NCBI RefSeq assembly: GCF_009870125.1 | Contig: NC_046679.1 | Coordinates: 7,192,001-7,256,000 of the forward strand | Source: Drosophila pseudoobscura | Lineage: Eukaryota; Arthropoda; Insecta; Diptera; Drosophilidae | DNA length: 64,000 nucleotides | Reading direction: 5' to 3' | Part shown: positions 50,091 to 61,370 of the stretch, in pieces | Layout: each line of letters opens with the position of its first letter | How positions within the stretch are numbered: position 1 is the first letter of the stretch | Notes under the pieces: model-generated | Databases searched by the model: none | What the model was told of the DNA's origin: nothing | What the model saw: only the letters and a program-made list of their open reading frames with translations | Made by a program: the position numbers and the translations under genes

Positions 50091-50469
50091 ATCAAGAAAG
50101 AAATTGGTTCCATGTTGGCCCACAAAAATCCGTTTAGCACGCCCCGAAAACTAAGTCAAGGCCTGTCTTTTTTTTTTTTTGGGTGGCATTTTTGGGTGAA
50201 TCTATTAAATCGTTTTTCGGCTGCCGCGACTATAAGTTTTTTTTTGTGGCTTGCATAAATTTTCACATCACGTTCCAGCCACAAAAAAATGTTTCTTTCG
50301 TGTGTGGCGTGTGGAAAACCACAAAATGTAAAGCATCCAAATATTTGTGGGCTTTAAATAGGAATATGTATATCAAAAGCAAAGGTCAGGCCCAGTCCAG
50401 TCCCATTCGAAGATGGAAAATACATATAACGGTTGATGCAATCTCAAAAACTATCAAAAATGAAATAAT

Positions 50470-50665
50470 AAGCAACCCAAAGCGACTAGGGAATGCCCTT
50501 TGAAATTATTTCAAATAAAAACTCAACCCAAAACCGAATCTGGAATGCCCTTTGAAATGATTTCAAATAAAAACTCAACCCAAAACCGAATCTGGAATGC
50601 CCTTTGAAATTATTTCAAATAAAAACTTAACCCAAAAACGATTCTGGAATGCCCTTTAAAATTAT
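50470..50665. repeat. 54-bp tandem repeat, just over three units
   Basis: Units share AATGCCCTTTGAAATTATTT, CAAATAAAAACTCAACCC and AAAACCGAATCTGG. The first and last units are more diverged. Confidence 0.9.
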
Positions 50666-53600
50666 TAAAAATACAGAAAATACTCCGCTAGAGTATAAAT
50701 AATACTCGAAATACTAAAATAATACTCCAGAGAGTATTTTCTCTGCGCAGGCTTTTCGATCACTTTTTCTTTGATTTTTAGAGAGATTTTACCACAGCTA
50801 GATCCATCATCTAATCGACATGTTTCTACGCCAAACAGCTGTTAATTTTCAGTCTATTAAAGAGAACACCTTTCCCCCATGATGGTCCCCAAATCCAAAC
50901 CGTTAACTGCCACAAGCCGCAAGGCAATAAACCGCTGCTGCTGCTGCTGCTGCGTCGCCTACGCGTGCCCCTTGGCTGGCGAGTACATTCCACGCATCCA
51001 TTAAATGCACATAAATCTTTGTTATGATATTTCCGATTTCTTCAGGGCAGAAGAGTAGAATCCAGATGAGTTCAGGAAATCACGGAAGAAGAACACAAAA
51101 AAACGTTAATGAAAAGGAAAGTTGGCCCCACTTCATGATCTCGAGACGTTACAAATTTCTATAAACAAAGCGTAGAGAGAGAGAGATGAAGAGTCTCTTT
51201 GGGGCAGAAACAAAAGCAAAGTAAAGTAAAATTATCAAAGAACAAAACACACAAAGAAATAACGAAAGAAAGAAGCAAGAAAATGGGACATGGCACACTC
51301 TCGGAACGTAACAAAAAAGAAAAGAAAAGAAAAGACAAACCAAAAGCCAAATGAAATTCATGTCATAAATTCTTGTACGCCTATCTGTAAGATACAATGC
51401 GATACGGAGACGCCCACGAAGAGCAGCAGCGGCAGCACAAAAATTACCAACTCATTCCGATCTGGGCCCTGGGTCTATGGAAATGTGATTGAGGAGGCTG
51501 CATTCCAAGGAAGGCAAAGAAACAAATGTATGTATATTTATGCCATGGAATGGAACACAAAAGTTTCACTTTCTTTCGGTGTAAAGAACCCTCTACATTC
51601 CATCGATTACTGCGCCATTTGGGCATTGACTAATCGGCTAAAGATTTCACTCTCACGTGCCGCCTATCGCCCACCGCCCATCGCCCATTGCTTTGCGGTC
51701 TCTAAACCTTGCTGAAAATAGTCGCTAAACTAAACTAAAATAAAATAAAACAATTGCCTAGCCTAAATGAACTTTAAACAATCAAAGGCGCAAACCAAAG
51801 AAGAAGGAACATTTGAAATAAATTTAGTAAAGCCTAGCGACTAGGGGAGTGCCCATTAGTAAAAAGAGATACAAAAAACTATAAAAAAAGGGTTTTTTGT
51901 AATAAAAAGAAGACAAGTTCGTGCCTAGTTGCTGCATTTTCGCTGTTATTCTATATTTATCCAATCCAAATATTTATTTTTTGGATTTGTGCCTTAACCA
52001 TCTTCAAAGTAGATTTCCAGCAGCTTAAAACAAGGAAAAGTAAGGCTTAGACTGCCTTTTAATACTCCTTTAAGTGGTATATACCAAAAGCACAACCTTT
52101 TCCTTGTCATACCCCTTGCACTCGACGAATGCCCAGGGTATGCCTGAAGAAATAAATTGCGGTTTATTTTGAGCTTCAAGTGCAAGTCCCATGTCCCAAA
52201 CGAAGATCGAACAAAACAAAACACTTGATGAATGCAGTTGGACAGGCAGAAGGCGCCAAAGAAGGTGCAACAAAAATAAAAAAAAAGCAAACACGAACAA
52301 AGAGAAAATAGAGAAATGAGAACAAATGGCGCATTTGCGGGTGAGTGTGTCTATTTTTTGTTGTTCCTTCTGGTTAATTCTTTTACGTACAACACAAATG
52401 AAAACAAATTAGCTTAGGTTGCATTTACAGCCGGCTGGAGAGCAGAGGGTGATTGCTGTTAATTTTATAAACACCACACACAAAAAAAGCCCTCAACCTT
52501 AGCCATTCACCCCTCTTCTGTGCAGCCTGCACCATTGCTCTCCCCCTCTGTGGCCAACAGCCACAAAAATGCAGTTGGTCACACCACCGGACGGACAAAA
52601 AGACAACAACAAGCGGCAGCAACAACCACCAAACCGGCACAATCCCAATCAGGCAGGCAGGCAGCTGCAGTCGGGCAACGGGAAACCCAAGTGGATGATG
52701 GAAAGATGGAATATAGGGAGAGAATCGGGAATGGATCCATGGATCCGTGGATCCACTATAACGAGCGAAACATCTGTCGCAGCATTTGCATTTTACGTGG
52801 AAAAACAGTCTTTCCGCTGAATCAAACAGAGAGCGGGAGAGCGAGAGACAGAGAGAGAGAGAGAAGCAGCAAAACGGTAGCGCGAATGGCATTGGAAAAC
52901 ACCAACCTAGGAAAACATCTTCATCATTGGAGAGTGTGTGTGTGTGTTGTGTGTGGTGTGCTGCTTGCAAATGTGTTTGTGTTATTTTTACATTTCCGCT
53001 TCATACATACAAATATTTATGTTGCGCACAGCCCTGCCAACCTTCCTCATTAAACATTCCGATCGCACGCACACACGCACACAGAAAGAGGAAGGAAGAC
53101 AATCCCAAACCCTCCCCATCCGGAGCCCCGGCAGGGCAGAGGGCAGAGGGTTAGAGATGTGCAAGATGGAATGCATCACGAGTTGACACATGCCTGTATC
53201 GATGGGGCCACAACAGGTTTCAAATGCAACACCTTTGATACGTTTTGTGGATTACAGCGAAACCACAATACAGCCGGAAGAAAATTTAACAAGATGGGAA
53301 TATTTGAGAGACTTTATGCCCTTCGAGCAGGACCTTGGTTTATATCGTTTCGCTTTGTTTATTGCTTATTTTCTTGAAGCCAATTGTTCGCTGTGTTTAC
53401 TTTTTGGCTGTTCGACAGACTAAACAGCTGCTCTGCAAATAATTAAAACTAAAATTGGGTCATTCTTAGCGAATCAAAATCCCATTCATGAAAACCATTC
53501 ATGTATTTTATTTACTAATCGATTTAGATGGTTTTCTTTGATACATTTGCTGTGTCTGTTTGTCTATTTTAGTGCAATCTAATGGCCGTACTTCAATTTA

Positions 53601-54244
53601 AACCTTATTTTTCGAAATGGGTGCATTTTTGGGAGCCACTGTCGTAGGGTCGCAGGCCAGGCCCCCATCTCTAGACGCAGTCTGCTGCTTCCGCTGCTGT
53701 AACGAGCGCAGCAGCAGCAGAGCAGTGGAGACGCAGAGAAAGAGCGCAGACAACCCACACAAGCGCACGCATAGAAAATTGTTGTACAACAGAATTTCGG
53801 GACAGAGCAGACAGAGTGGGAGGGGAAATATCAGAGAAGCTGATATTTACCTAAATTTGTAGTTTATAATTTACCAGTATTGATGGTTTTTATGCTGCTG
53901 CTGCTGCTGCAGATGCTTTCGTTGTTCTTATTGCCGATGTGCTGCTATAATCCAATTAGGTGTGTATGTGACTTCAATTGCAGTTATTTCCACACCGACA
54001 CGCACACAGAGAACCGAAGATGCACTAATAACTAAATACCAAAAAATCTTGTCACCAACAAAACAGATCTCAAGTTTTGTTTAAAAATAAAATTTCACCA
54101 ACAACTTTGTTGTGGCTCGGTCTTGTTTACAGCAGTGGACTGGGGCTCGGCGCTATGCTGCTGCATTCGCTTGGGTATTTTTTGTTTTGATTAGACGCGA
54201 CGATGCTGCCGTTCAACATTCCACCGACACTTTAAGGGTATTAC

Positions 54245-54390
54245 CTTTCACTGCACTACAGCTGGCTATACATCAATATTTAGGCTAGCGGAAAGGACAT
54301 GTTTGTTGCACTCGCGTAAAAATCGCGTACATAAATTATAAAAATAAAACTTGCACGACGCGCACACACGTCCGAATTTGTTTGTCCCCG
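54245..54390 (-). other. cdi: Probable non-coding first exon of cdi
   Basis: Reading the minus strand, paired motif 1 elements are followed by about 145 nt without a long reading frame and then a consensus donor AAAG|GTAATA at 54245/54244. No acceptor is needed if transcription starts here. The next usable acceptor in the same direction is that of the cdi start-codon exon at 46577, giving a ~7.7 kb first intron. This is inference from promoter motifs plus a splice donor; the right boundary is approximate. Confidence 0.5.
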
Positions 54391-54394
54391 AAAT

Positions 54395-54485
54395 CAGTGT
54401 GACCGAACTCTTGAGCAGTGTGACCGAGGATTGATGGACAAAATATTCCTCAAAAGTATATACCGTCTCACTTGAAAAATATACC
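54395..54485 (-). promoter_or_regulatory. Motif 1 pair plus motif 6-like elements, probable cdi promoter
   Basis: On the minus strand CGGTCACACTG occurs twice (54426-54416 and 54405-54395), matching the Drosophila core-promoter motif 1 consensus YGGTCACACTR exactly. Upstream, GGTATATTTTT (54485-54475) and CGGTATATACT (about 54464-54455) resemble motif 6 (KTYRGTATWTTT). Motif 1 and motif 6 are known to co-occur in TATA-less fly promoters. The elements point leftward, toward cdi. Confidence 0.6.
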
Positions 54486-55210
54486 ATGAATATACCTATG
54501 AAAAATCGAACTTAGCCCGCTTGAGCCCCCTCTAATTTAAACAGTGAACAACTTATGATATTCGGTTGAATGCTATTAGCTAGCTAGGACCTCAGCCCTG
54601 AACACATCATTTGATCCGATTGATTAATCATTTTTCTACATGATAGCGTAGTGCACGCGAAATGCGCTGCGCGTTCGGGTATTGGCTTGCATCACAGTTG
54701 TAAAGCATTCTGTGTGTTTGGAAGGGACATGGTCACATTTTTGATTCTGACGCGGTAGGGCTTTAAGGAGCTGACCGTTGGCTTCAAAATCCAATAGAAT
54801 CGGCTCTTAGTCCTACAGTCTCAATTATCCCGTTTGCAACTGCTGAATTAGTCTCCTAAGCGTAAAACGGTAACTCCGCCGGATCTGCAAATGCCAACTG
54901 TCCTTCAGCCAACAGTTGATTTCGTTTGCCACTCCAAGGGCAATAACAGCTGCTGGTAATACAAATTCGAATTTAGCGTCGAATTGCTGATAATTATATC
55001 TCAAAAATAACAAATGGTTCTCGGCTAAACAGATTTTATTTTACCGAAACTAGACTATTGGTTGCTATTTCCCTTTCGTTTCATACAGCGTTCAGTCAAA
55101 CATCACGGATTAGCCCATACATATATTTGATAAATCGGTACAATACATTTTCTACTGTTGTTTTCATGGATCTTCAGGATTCTACTGAATCTGTATTTAG
55201 TTGATTCCCA

Positions 55211-55866
55211 CTAATTTCTCTTCATTAAATCCTCCACAAATGTAAAACTAACGTTCGTATCAGCCAGTGGTTTCTTATCGAAGTACCACTGAAGCGCCAA
55301 CAAATAATCCCCTGTTGGAAAGGGAAGACGCAGTAGCTCAGGTCTTAGATAAAAGTCCTTGACAATCGTTGGACCCTGCAAAATAAATTTCAGATGTACA
55401 AGTGGTTAGACATAGACGTATAATCTTACCACGTAGGGGCATGAGTGGTTTAAGTTACTAAAATCTTTGAAGAGCCCATAGATTATATTAGCAATAGGAT
55501 GATTCCGCTTTCTCAAATACTGACAGACATCAAAGTAATTATCGACGACCCAAGGCTTATAGCCATTGGCCCTTTTGAAAATTCTGACATGAACTGATGC
55601 ATTGTTGACCGGATGTAGTATCGTACCATTCATATTGAGGAGCACTTTGTTTCGACTGACTGCTTTCAGACGATAGTTGTGGAACACATACCAAGATTGG
55701 TTATAACTCTCGCAGACGTAGTTTGTAAACTTGAAGACGACGGCATCCTGAAAACTTGGTTCAATATTGTCCACTTTACTAGTATTATCCATATATTTAC
55801 GTTAATTTTGATGTGGAATGTTAGGAATAATCCGAGAACCGCACAGATCATCAGCTGGCAACGCAT
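55211..55866 (-). CDS. DUF1091-type secreted protein, tandem copy A
   Basis: Three exons: 55866-55801, 55747-55430 and 55375-55211, giving 182 residues. Exon 1 encodes a signal peptide (MRCQLMICAVLGLFLTFH...), which fits a secreted product. Exon 2 holds FKFTNYVCESYNQSW, NMNGTILHPVNN, the DVCQYLRKR cysteine and NHSCPYV. Exon 3 carries LPFPTGDYLLALQWYFDKK and ends DLMKRN. This order of cysteines and the CPY/PFPxGDY blocks is typical of insect DUF1091 proteins, which are of unknown biochemical function. Introns are 53 and 54 nt with GTAAAT...TTTCAG and GTAAGA...TTGCAG ends. An ATG inside intron 1 gives a misleading 128-residue frame. Copy A differs from B and C in the stretch before DVCQYL and in exon 3 (PLADTNVSF). 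Confidence 0.82.
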
Positions 55867-56298
55867 TGTTCCTGCTCTTGAGGGCACAATAACATTTGAA
55901 TGACACGAACGTGTTATTTTATGCTGTGTTCACTTATGCATGGTAGAGTTAAATTGCTTAAATTACTCTAAACGCTGATTGAACACTAATAAACTGTAGT
56001 TATAAAGATATCCGATCTTCTGCACATCTTCTTCTTCTAAATCACATGTGTGTCGTTCTTCTCTTCAATTTTGACTAGCTGTCAGAATGACCAGGGTTGC
56101 CATCCTTCCCCTTTTACACACTTGACATACTGAAATCTTCGCTCTCACAGCACGCTCTCTGTAGGAGCTCAATAACAAAATATATATTTTGCCGCATGAA
56201 TGAAAGCAATAAATGTTGAAAATTATTCAAAACTCAGTTTGCTCAAATTACTTCCGGAGAAAATTGTATGTATTATAGAGAATACTTTTTATACAATC

Positions 56299-56376
56299 TC
56301 AAATATAGAGGTTGTAGCTGAAGTTTGATGCTAGGAACAATCCAAAAAGAACACGGACGATCAGCGTGGACCACAT
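56299..56376 (-). pseudogene. Relic signal-peptide exon of a DUF1091-like gene
   Basis: Reads MWSTLIVRVLFGLFLASN... and stops after 25 codons. It aligns without gaps to exon 1 of copies A-C, but where these have AAC|GTAAAT it has AACCTCTAT, so the donor is lost. No exon 2 follows. Confidence 0.5.
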
Positions 56377-56563
56377 CCCAATGGTTTACGCTGCATCCTA
56401 ACCGTTTCCCCTTTTCAATTTCCGTTGCTATTTCCCTTTCGTTTCATACAACGATCAGTCAAATATCACGGATTAGCCCATACATATATTTGATTAATCG
56501 GTAAAATACATTTTCTACTGTTGTTTTCAGGAATCCACTGAATCTTTATTCAGGTGATTCCCA

Positions 56564-57219
56564 CTATTTGCTCTTCATTAGATCCTCCACGAATGTAAAA
56601 CTAACATTCGTATCAAACTGTAGCTTCTTATCGAAGTACCACTGAAGCGCCAATAAATAATCCCCTGTTGGAAAGGGAAGACGCAGTAGCTCAGGTCTTA
56701 GATAAAAGTCCTTGACAATCTGTGGACCCTGCAATATAAATTTCAGATGTACAAGTGGTTATACATAGACGTATAATCTTACCACGTAGGGGCATGAGTG
56801 GTTTATGTTACTAAACTGATTGAAGAGCCCATAGATTATATTAAAAACAGGTTGATTCCGTTTTCTCAAGTACTGACAGGCATCAAAGAAAAAATCGAAA
56901 AGCCAGGGCTTGTAGCCGTTTGCCTTTTTGAAAATTCTGCCATGAATTGAAATATTGTTGGCCGGATGCAGTATCGTACCATTCATATTGAGGAGCACTT
57001 TGTTTCGACTGACGGCTTTCAGACGATAGTTGTGGAACACGAACCAGGATTGGTTGTAACTCTCGCAGACGTAGTTTGTAAACTTGAAGACGACGGCATC
57101 CTGAAAACTTGGTTCAATATTGTCCACTTTACTAGTATTATCCATGTATTTACGTTAATTTTGATGTGGAATGTTAGGAATAATCCGAGAACCGCACAGA
57201 TCATTAGCTGGCAACGCAT
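56564..57219 (-). CDS. DUF1091-type secreted protein, tandem copy B
   Basis: Exons 57219-57154, 57100-56783 and 56728-56564; 182 residues, splice sites at the same positions as copy A. It shares the signal-peptide exon almost unchanged. Exon 2 has diverged around KPWLFDFFFDACQYL and FNQFSNINHSCPYV, and exon 3 reads KLQFDTNVSFTFVEDLMKSK. Intron 2 carries an in-frame TAA, so it must be removed. About 240 bp upstream of the gene is also duplicated from copy A (55,890-56,130 versus 57,240-57,500), including the presumed promoter. The identity of the family is from motif pattern, not a search. Confidence 0.82.
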
Positions 57220-57531
57220 TGTTCCTGCTCTTGAGGGCACAATAACATTTGAATGACACGAACGTGTTATTTTATGCTGTGTTCACTTATGCATGGTAGA
57301 GTTAAATTGCTTAAATTACTCTAAACGCTGATTGAACACTAATAACCTATAGTTATAAAGATATCCGATCTTCTGCACATCTTCTTCTTCTAAATCACAT
57401 GTGTGTCGTTCTTCTCTTCAATTCAGACTAGCTGTCAGAATGGCCAGGGTTGCCATCCTTCCCCTTTTACACATTTGATATATTGGGCTCTTCGCTCTCA
57501 CACCACGCTTTCTGCAGGAGCGCAATAGCAT

Positions 57532-58735
57532 AGATGAGGAGAATACACCAGACCCTCTCGTGTTCCATTTAAAATTTTTTTAGTTCTTAGGCCCCGCTTT
57601 TTTGTCCTGGAAAGCTCTGGATCTGGAAAGCCCCCTTGGTTTACCAAAGAATTATCCCGTATAAAAAACTTAAAATCAAACTTTATAAAAAATTTCAAGA
57701 AGTTAGTTCTCCTACTTCTCACTCGCGCTATGTAACAGCTGGGTCAAACTTTTCAGTTCTTAATGCTCGATGCTATAAAAAGTACCTATCTCAATGCAGG
57801 ATACGTTTTTCTCAGGACCCTAAACATCCTCGCTATCATTTCTTAACACGTCGGCATTTAATGATCAGCCGATTGCCGATCTTTTTGACCAATTTTTCCA
57901 GACGACCTATTCTGAGGAAAGCTACTCTGGTCATCCGTACCCATACGGTTTACCGAGGTCGAACGGCATTTTCAGTCCCTTGTTAAATGAATGTTCTTTA
58001 CTTCATGATCTTCGACTAGTTAAGCCGGTGCTTTCACCGGGTCCAGACGGGGTTACAGGTTGTGTACTCAGGTACTGCGCCGAGGCACTGTGTGGACCCT
58101 TGCTTGGGCTTTCCGCCCAACCTCTTGATCTTTTAATTTTCAATCTAGCCCCTTGTCGGCTCCATATACCCTATGTGGTGGTTCTCTTGAGAGAATTACC
58201 CTGGTGGATGATCTTGGTGTTCTATTAGACGGCAAGCTAAAGTTTGCTGAAAACATTTCTACCATGGTAAATAAGACCATGGGCGTGCTTGGGTTTATAA
58301 AGAGGTGTTCAAAGGACTTGACGACAAAGACTCTCTATATCTCGCTAGTTTGTGCGATTTTAAAATTCGGCTCCTGTGTATGGTTCTCTCAGTACAAAGT
58401 ACACCACGACCGTATAGAATCAGTACAGAAAAGCTTTTTACTCTTTGCTCTGCGGGGCCTTAACTGGGATGCGGGTGTGAGACTCCTATCTTGTTCTAGT
58501 AGACTGCTATTAGTAAACCTCCCATCCTTAGTTAACCGTAGAAAAATGCTTGGTGTGATTTTTATGCACAACTTGATCAGGGGTGACAGAGACAGCGATT
58601 AACGATTCCTATTAGACTTACTAGAATTTTTATACCGTTGTTCCTTCCACTTTGTAGATCGAATTATTCCTTGCATGAACCGTTTAGTAAGATGCAGTCA
58701 TTGCATGTCAACGTCCATATATATACATATGTGTG
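57532..58735 (+). mobile_element. Degenerate non-LTR retrotransposon (jockey-type LINE) fragment
   Basis: Plus-strand fragments of a second ORF in shifting frames: PPWFTKELSRIKNLKS (~57,615-57,670), LVKPVLSPGPDGVTGCVLRY (~58,015-58,075, the reverse transcriptase substrate-loop region), then VDDLGVLLDGKLKFAENI and KTLYISLVCAILKFGSCVW (~58,205-58,385) and an RxKMLGVIFMHNLIRGD end. The palm segment with the YxDD catalytic motif is deleted near 58,140, and frameshifts and stops are present. It cannot be active. It interrupts the spacer duplicated at 56,140-56,200, which fixes the approximate insertion ends. Confidence 0.75.
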
Positions 58736-58905
58736 GATATCTATACGAAACTGATATACCACTATACTATTCGAGTACCCTATATCAAAATATATATTTT
58801 GCCGCATGAATAAATGCCATAACTCAGTTGGCTTAAATTACTTCCGGAGAATATTGTATGTATTATGGAGAAAATACTTTTTATCGCGCCGTAATAGTTC
58901 CAATC

Positions 58906-58983
58906 TCAAATATAGAGGTTGTAGCTGAAGTTTGATGCTAGGAATAATCCGAAAAGAGCACAGACGATCAGCGTGGACCGCAT
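58906..58983 (-). pseudogene. Second relic signal-peptide exon
   Basis: Reads MRSTLIVCALFGLFLASN... with the same 25-codon length, stop and lost donor as the relic at 56,299-56,376. The surrounding several hundred bases are also duplicated, showing the relic was already broken when the segment was copied. Confidence 0.5.
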
Positions 58984-59105
58984 CCGAAAGGTTTACGTTG
59001 CATCCTAACATTAGACCACACATATATTTAATTAGTCGGTACAACACATTTTCTACTGTTCTATGTATTTGTTGGTTTTCAGGGAACGTCTGACGGCGAT
59101 TCCCA

Positions 59106-59761
59106 CTATTTTCTCTTCATTAGATCTTCTACGAATGTGAAACTAACATTCGTATCAAACTGTAGCTTCTTATCGAAGTACCACTGAATCGCCACTAAAT
59201 AATCCCCTGTTGGAAAGGGAAGACGCAGTAGCTCAGGTCTTAGATAAAAGTCCTTAACAATCTGTGGACCCTGCAATATAAATTTCAGATGTACAAGTGG
59301 TTCGACATAGACGTATAATCTTACCACGTAGGGGCATGAGTGGTTTATGTTACTAAAATCTTTGAAGAGCCCATACACTATATTAACAAAAGGTTGATTC
59401 CGTTTTCTCAAGTACTGACAGACATCAAAGTAAATATCGAAAAGCCAGGGCTTGTAGCCGTTTGCCTTTTTGAAAATTCTGCTATGAACTGAAATATTGT
59501 TGGCCGGATGCAGTATCGTACCATTCATATTGAGGAGCACTTTGTTTCGACTGACGGCCTTCAGACGATAGTTGTGGAACACGAACCAGGATTGGTTGTA
59601 ACTCTCGCAGACGAAGTTTGTAAACTTGAAGACGACGGCATCCTGAAAACTTGGTTCACTATTGTCCACTTGACTAGTATTATCCATATATTTACGTTAA
59701 TTTTGATGTGGAAAGTTAGGAATAATCCGAGAACCGCACAGATCATCAGCTGGCAACGCAT
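59106..59761 (-). CDS. DUF1091-type secreted protein, tandem copy C
   Basis: Exons 59761-59696, 59642-59325 and 59270-59106; 182 residues if both introns are removed. Most similar to copy B (KPWLFDIYFDVCQYL; KLQFDTNVSF). Unlike A and B, the 54-nt second intron is free of stops and in frame, so retention would insert 18 residues (VRLYVYVEPLVHLKFILQ) between CPYV and GPQIVKDF. Conservation of the splice signals and of GPxIVKDFYL directly after CPYV in all copies favours splicing. The gene lies between a LINE-interrupted spacer and a broken fourth copy. Confidence 0.82.
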
Positions 59762-59940
59762 TGTTCCTGCTCTTGAGGGCACAATAACATTTGAATGACA
59801 CGAACGTGTTGTTTTATGCTTCGTCCATTTACGCATGATAGAGTTTAATTACTCTAAACGCTGATTGAACACTAATAGACTATAATTATAGAGATATCCG
59901 ATCTCCTGCACAATCCAGTCTTGCTTTAATTTCGCCTTTG

Positions 59941-60330
59941 TGGCTTTTTATCGAGCCACCACTGAATCTTCAATAGATAATCGCCAGTTGGAAAGGGAAC
60001 TCAGCTAGAAATTCTTACAAAAGTGAACTGAAATGGAAAGTACTCGGCTATCTTACCAGATACGAACACGAAAGGTTAAAGTTTCTAAATTTTTTAAATA
60101 ACCCCTAGGGTAAGTAAACAAAGGGTCGATTTGGCTTTCCAAAATACTGACAGGCATCAAAGTTATTGTTTCTTATCCAAGGCTTACATATCCATCCATG
60201 GTTCAGTATTGTCCACTTTGGCCGTTAGTCATCACATGTTATAGCCGTTAGAAAACATCTCACATTCAAATAATGGAACAAGTCTTTTGTGACCTTTAAT
60301 TTCGGATGTGGCAACGCAATGTGAGCTGCC
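59941..60330 (-). pseudogene. Broken fourth DUF1091 copy
   Basis: Pieces in the right order and strand: 59,946-60,000 matches the start of exon 3 (PFPTGDY region, then a break); 60,060-60,190 matches the end of exon 2 (DACQYFGK-like text and the stretch before the conserved CPY); 60,195-60,225 matches the intron 1 region; 60,311-60,330 resembles the signal-peptide start. Most of exon 2 is deleted and the frame is broken, so no product is expected. Confidence 0.6.
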
Positions 60331-60392
60331 AGACTTATGTAACACAATTAATAAGTTTTATTATCTATAGTTGTAACATTTAAGCAGAAAGG

Positions 60393-60771
60393 CTACTTTT
60401 TCTTGATATACTTCATGTACTTTTTGGCATTGAAGTTGTCGTCCACCTCCTCCATAATCCTGACCTTCTTGCGCGGCTTACGCGCCTCCAGGCGGGACTT
60501 TCGCTCGGCGTCCGACAAAGTGGTCAAATCCAAAGGCAACTAAACGAGCAGAGGAATCCAATTAATGTTATTTAGGTCATGATTTTTCACCTACCTTGAT
60601 GATTTTGCGTGGCTCGTGATAGCGGATATTAATGGTGGATCCGTCCGGCTGGACCACCACTGTAGGATACAGGCGGCAGTAGACGGAACGATGCAGCCTG
60701 GTAACCGCTGTCGTGGCTGAGGAAATGCAGCGCAGCTGTTTCACAGCTTGGGGCAACTGTTTTAACAGCAT
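60393..60771 (-). CDS. mRpL55: mRpL55, mitochondrial large ribosomal subunit protein bL/mL55
   Basis: Two exons, 60771-60595 and 60539-60393, separated by a 55-nt intron (AAG|GTAGGT; TTTAG|TTG), giving 107 residues, the length expected for the fly protein. The N-terminus ([19 protein letters not shown]) looks like a mitochondrial targeting peptide. The body contains [50 protein letters not shown] and a basic C-terminus [10 protein letters not shown], characteristic of this metazoan-specific mitoribosomal protein. The start is the first ATG; the upstream in-frame extension has none. A polyadenylation signal AATAAA lies at 60362-60357. Divergent from ATPsynD, about 1.1 kb apart. Confidence 0.92.
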
Positions 60772-60853
60772 TCTTATTGATATTACCACGAGTAAAAACA
60801 ATAGAAGTTCAAATTAAAATCCACATGCAAGTTATGTTTTTCATAACAGCTGA

Positions 60854-60864
60854 TAGTGTGACCG
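60854..60864 (-). promoter_or_regulatory. Motif 1 element of the mRpL55 promoter
   Basis: CGGTCACACTA on the minus strand, a perfect YGGTCACACTR match, 83 bases upstream of the mRpL55 ATG, with an E-box CAGCTG adjacent at about 60,848-60,853. Typical of housekeeping TATA-less fly promoters. Confidence 0.7.
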
Positions 60865-60899
60865 CAATCTGGGAACCAGCGCTGTGAGACCATCTATAG

Positions 60900-61365
60900 G
60901 ATCCATGGCCACTAATTTTCATACCCTAGGGAAAAGGATGTTATAGAGTTGAGAAAATGTTTGTCATGCAAGGCTCCGTAGGTATCAGGGTCAAGATAAA
61001 TATACACAAGATACAAATAATGTACTTGAATATGTCTAAAGAATATCATTTTGAGAAAAGGTCTTTATAAATTACGTTTTATGTTCATATAAAATGAACG
61101 AAATAGGGTATACAAAGGCCTATACACGCATCACGTCTTCAAATACCAGCAACATTGCGACTGTTTTTTTTTTGTTTGACCATTTTTGCTAAGACCTTTT
61201 TTTACGCAAAATGCAATAAAAGCAAGTGTTTAAAATAAATCAAACAAGTATAAAATAGATTCATTAATCGTATAAAACTATGTGGGCATGGCCAAATGTT
61301 TTATATAGCTGGTAACATTCCACGGAATATCAAAAACGAGGATTATGTAAAATGGAACTTGAATT
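60900..61365. other. Spacer between mRpL55 and ATPsynD promoters
   Basis: AT-rich, with no gene. Around 60,925-61,000 (ATACCCTAGGGAAAAGGAT and downstream) it resembles a short dispersed Drosophila repeat with an ACCCT...GGGTAT type end; the family is not assigned. Confidence 0.4.
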
Positions 61366-61370
61366 CGTCA

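Larger units (their letters stand above)
46577..54244 (-). other. cdi first intron (non-coding)
   Basis: No supported coding gene is seen. It contains a diverged tandem array (46,800-48,060), a G-rich hexamer repeat near 48,251, a 13-base G run at 49,294, a short-period tandem array (49,545-50,090), a 54-bp repeat (50,470-50,665) and scattered homopurine tracts. The rest (50,700-54,240) is ordinary AT-rich intron with microsatellites, including GT and CTG runs. Confidence 0.6.

Noticed and set aside
53840..53865. Possible recursive splice site (TTTAG|GTAAAT on the minus strand) in the first cdi intron
   Set aside because: Weak tract and TAG acceptor, very close to the presumed first exon; not strong enough to report.
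55666..55887. Minus-strand frame starting MPSRAGTMRCQ at copy A
   Set aside because: The apparent first codon is GTG; the true ATG is at 55866, and the frame must be spliced at 55,800 to reach exon 2.
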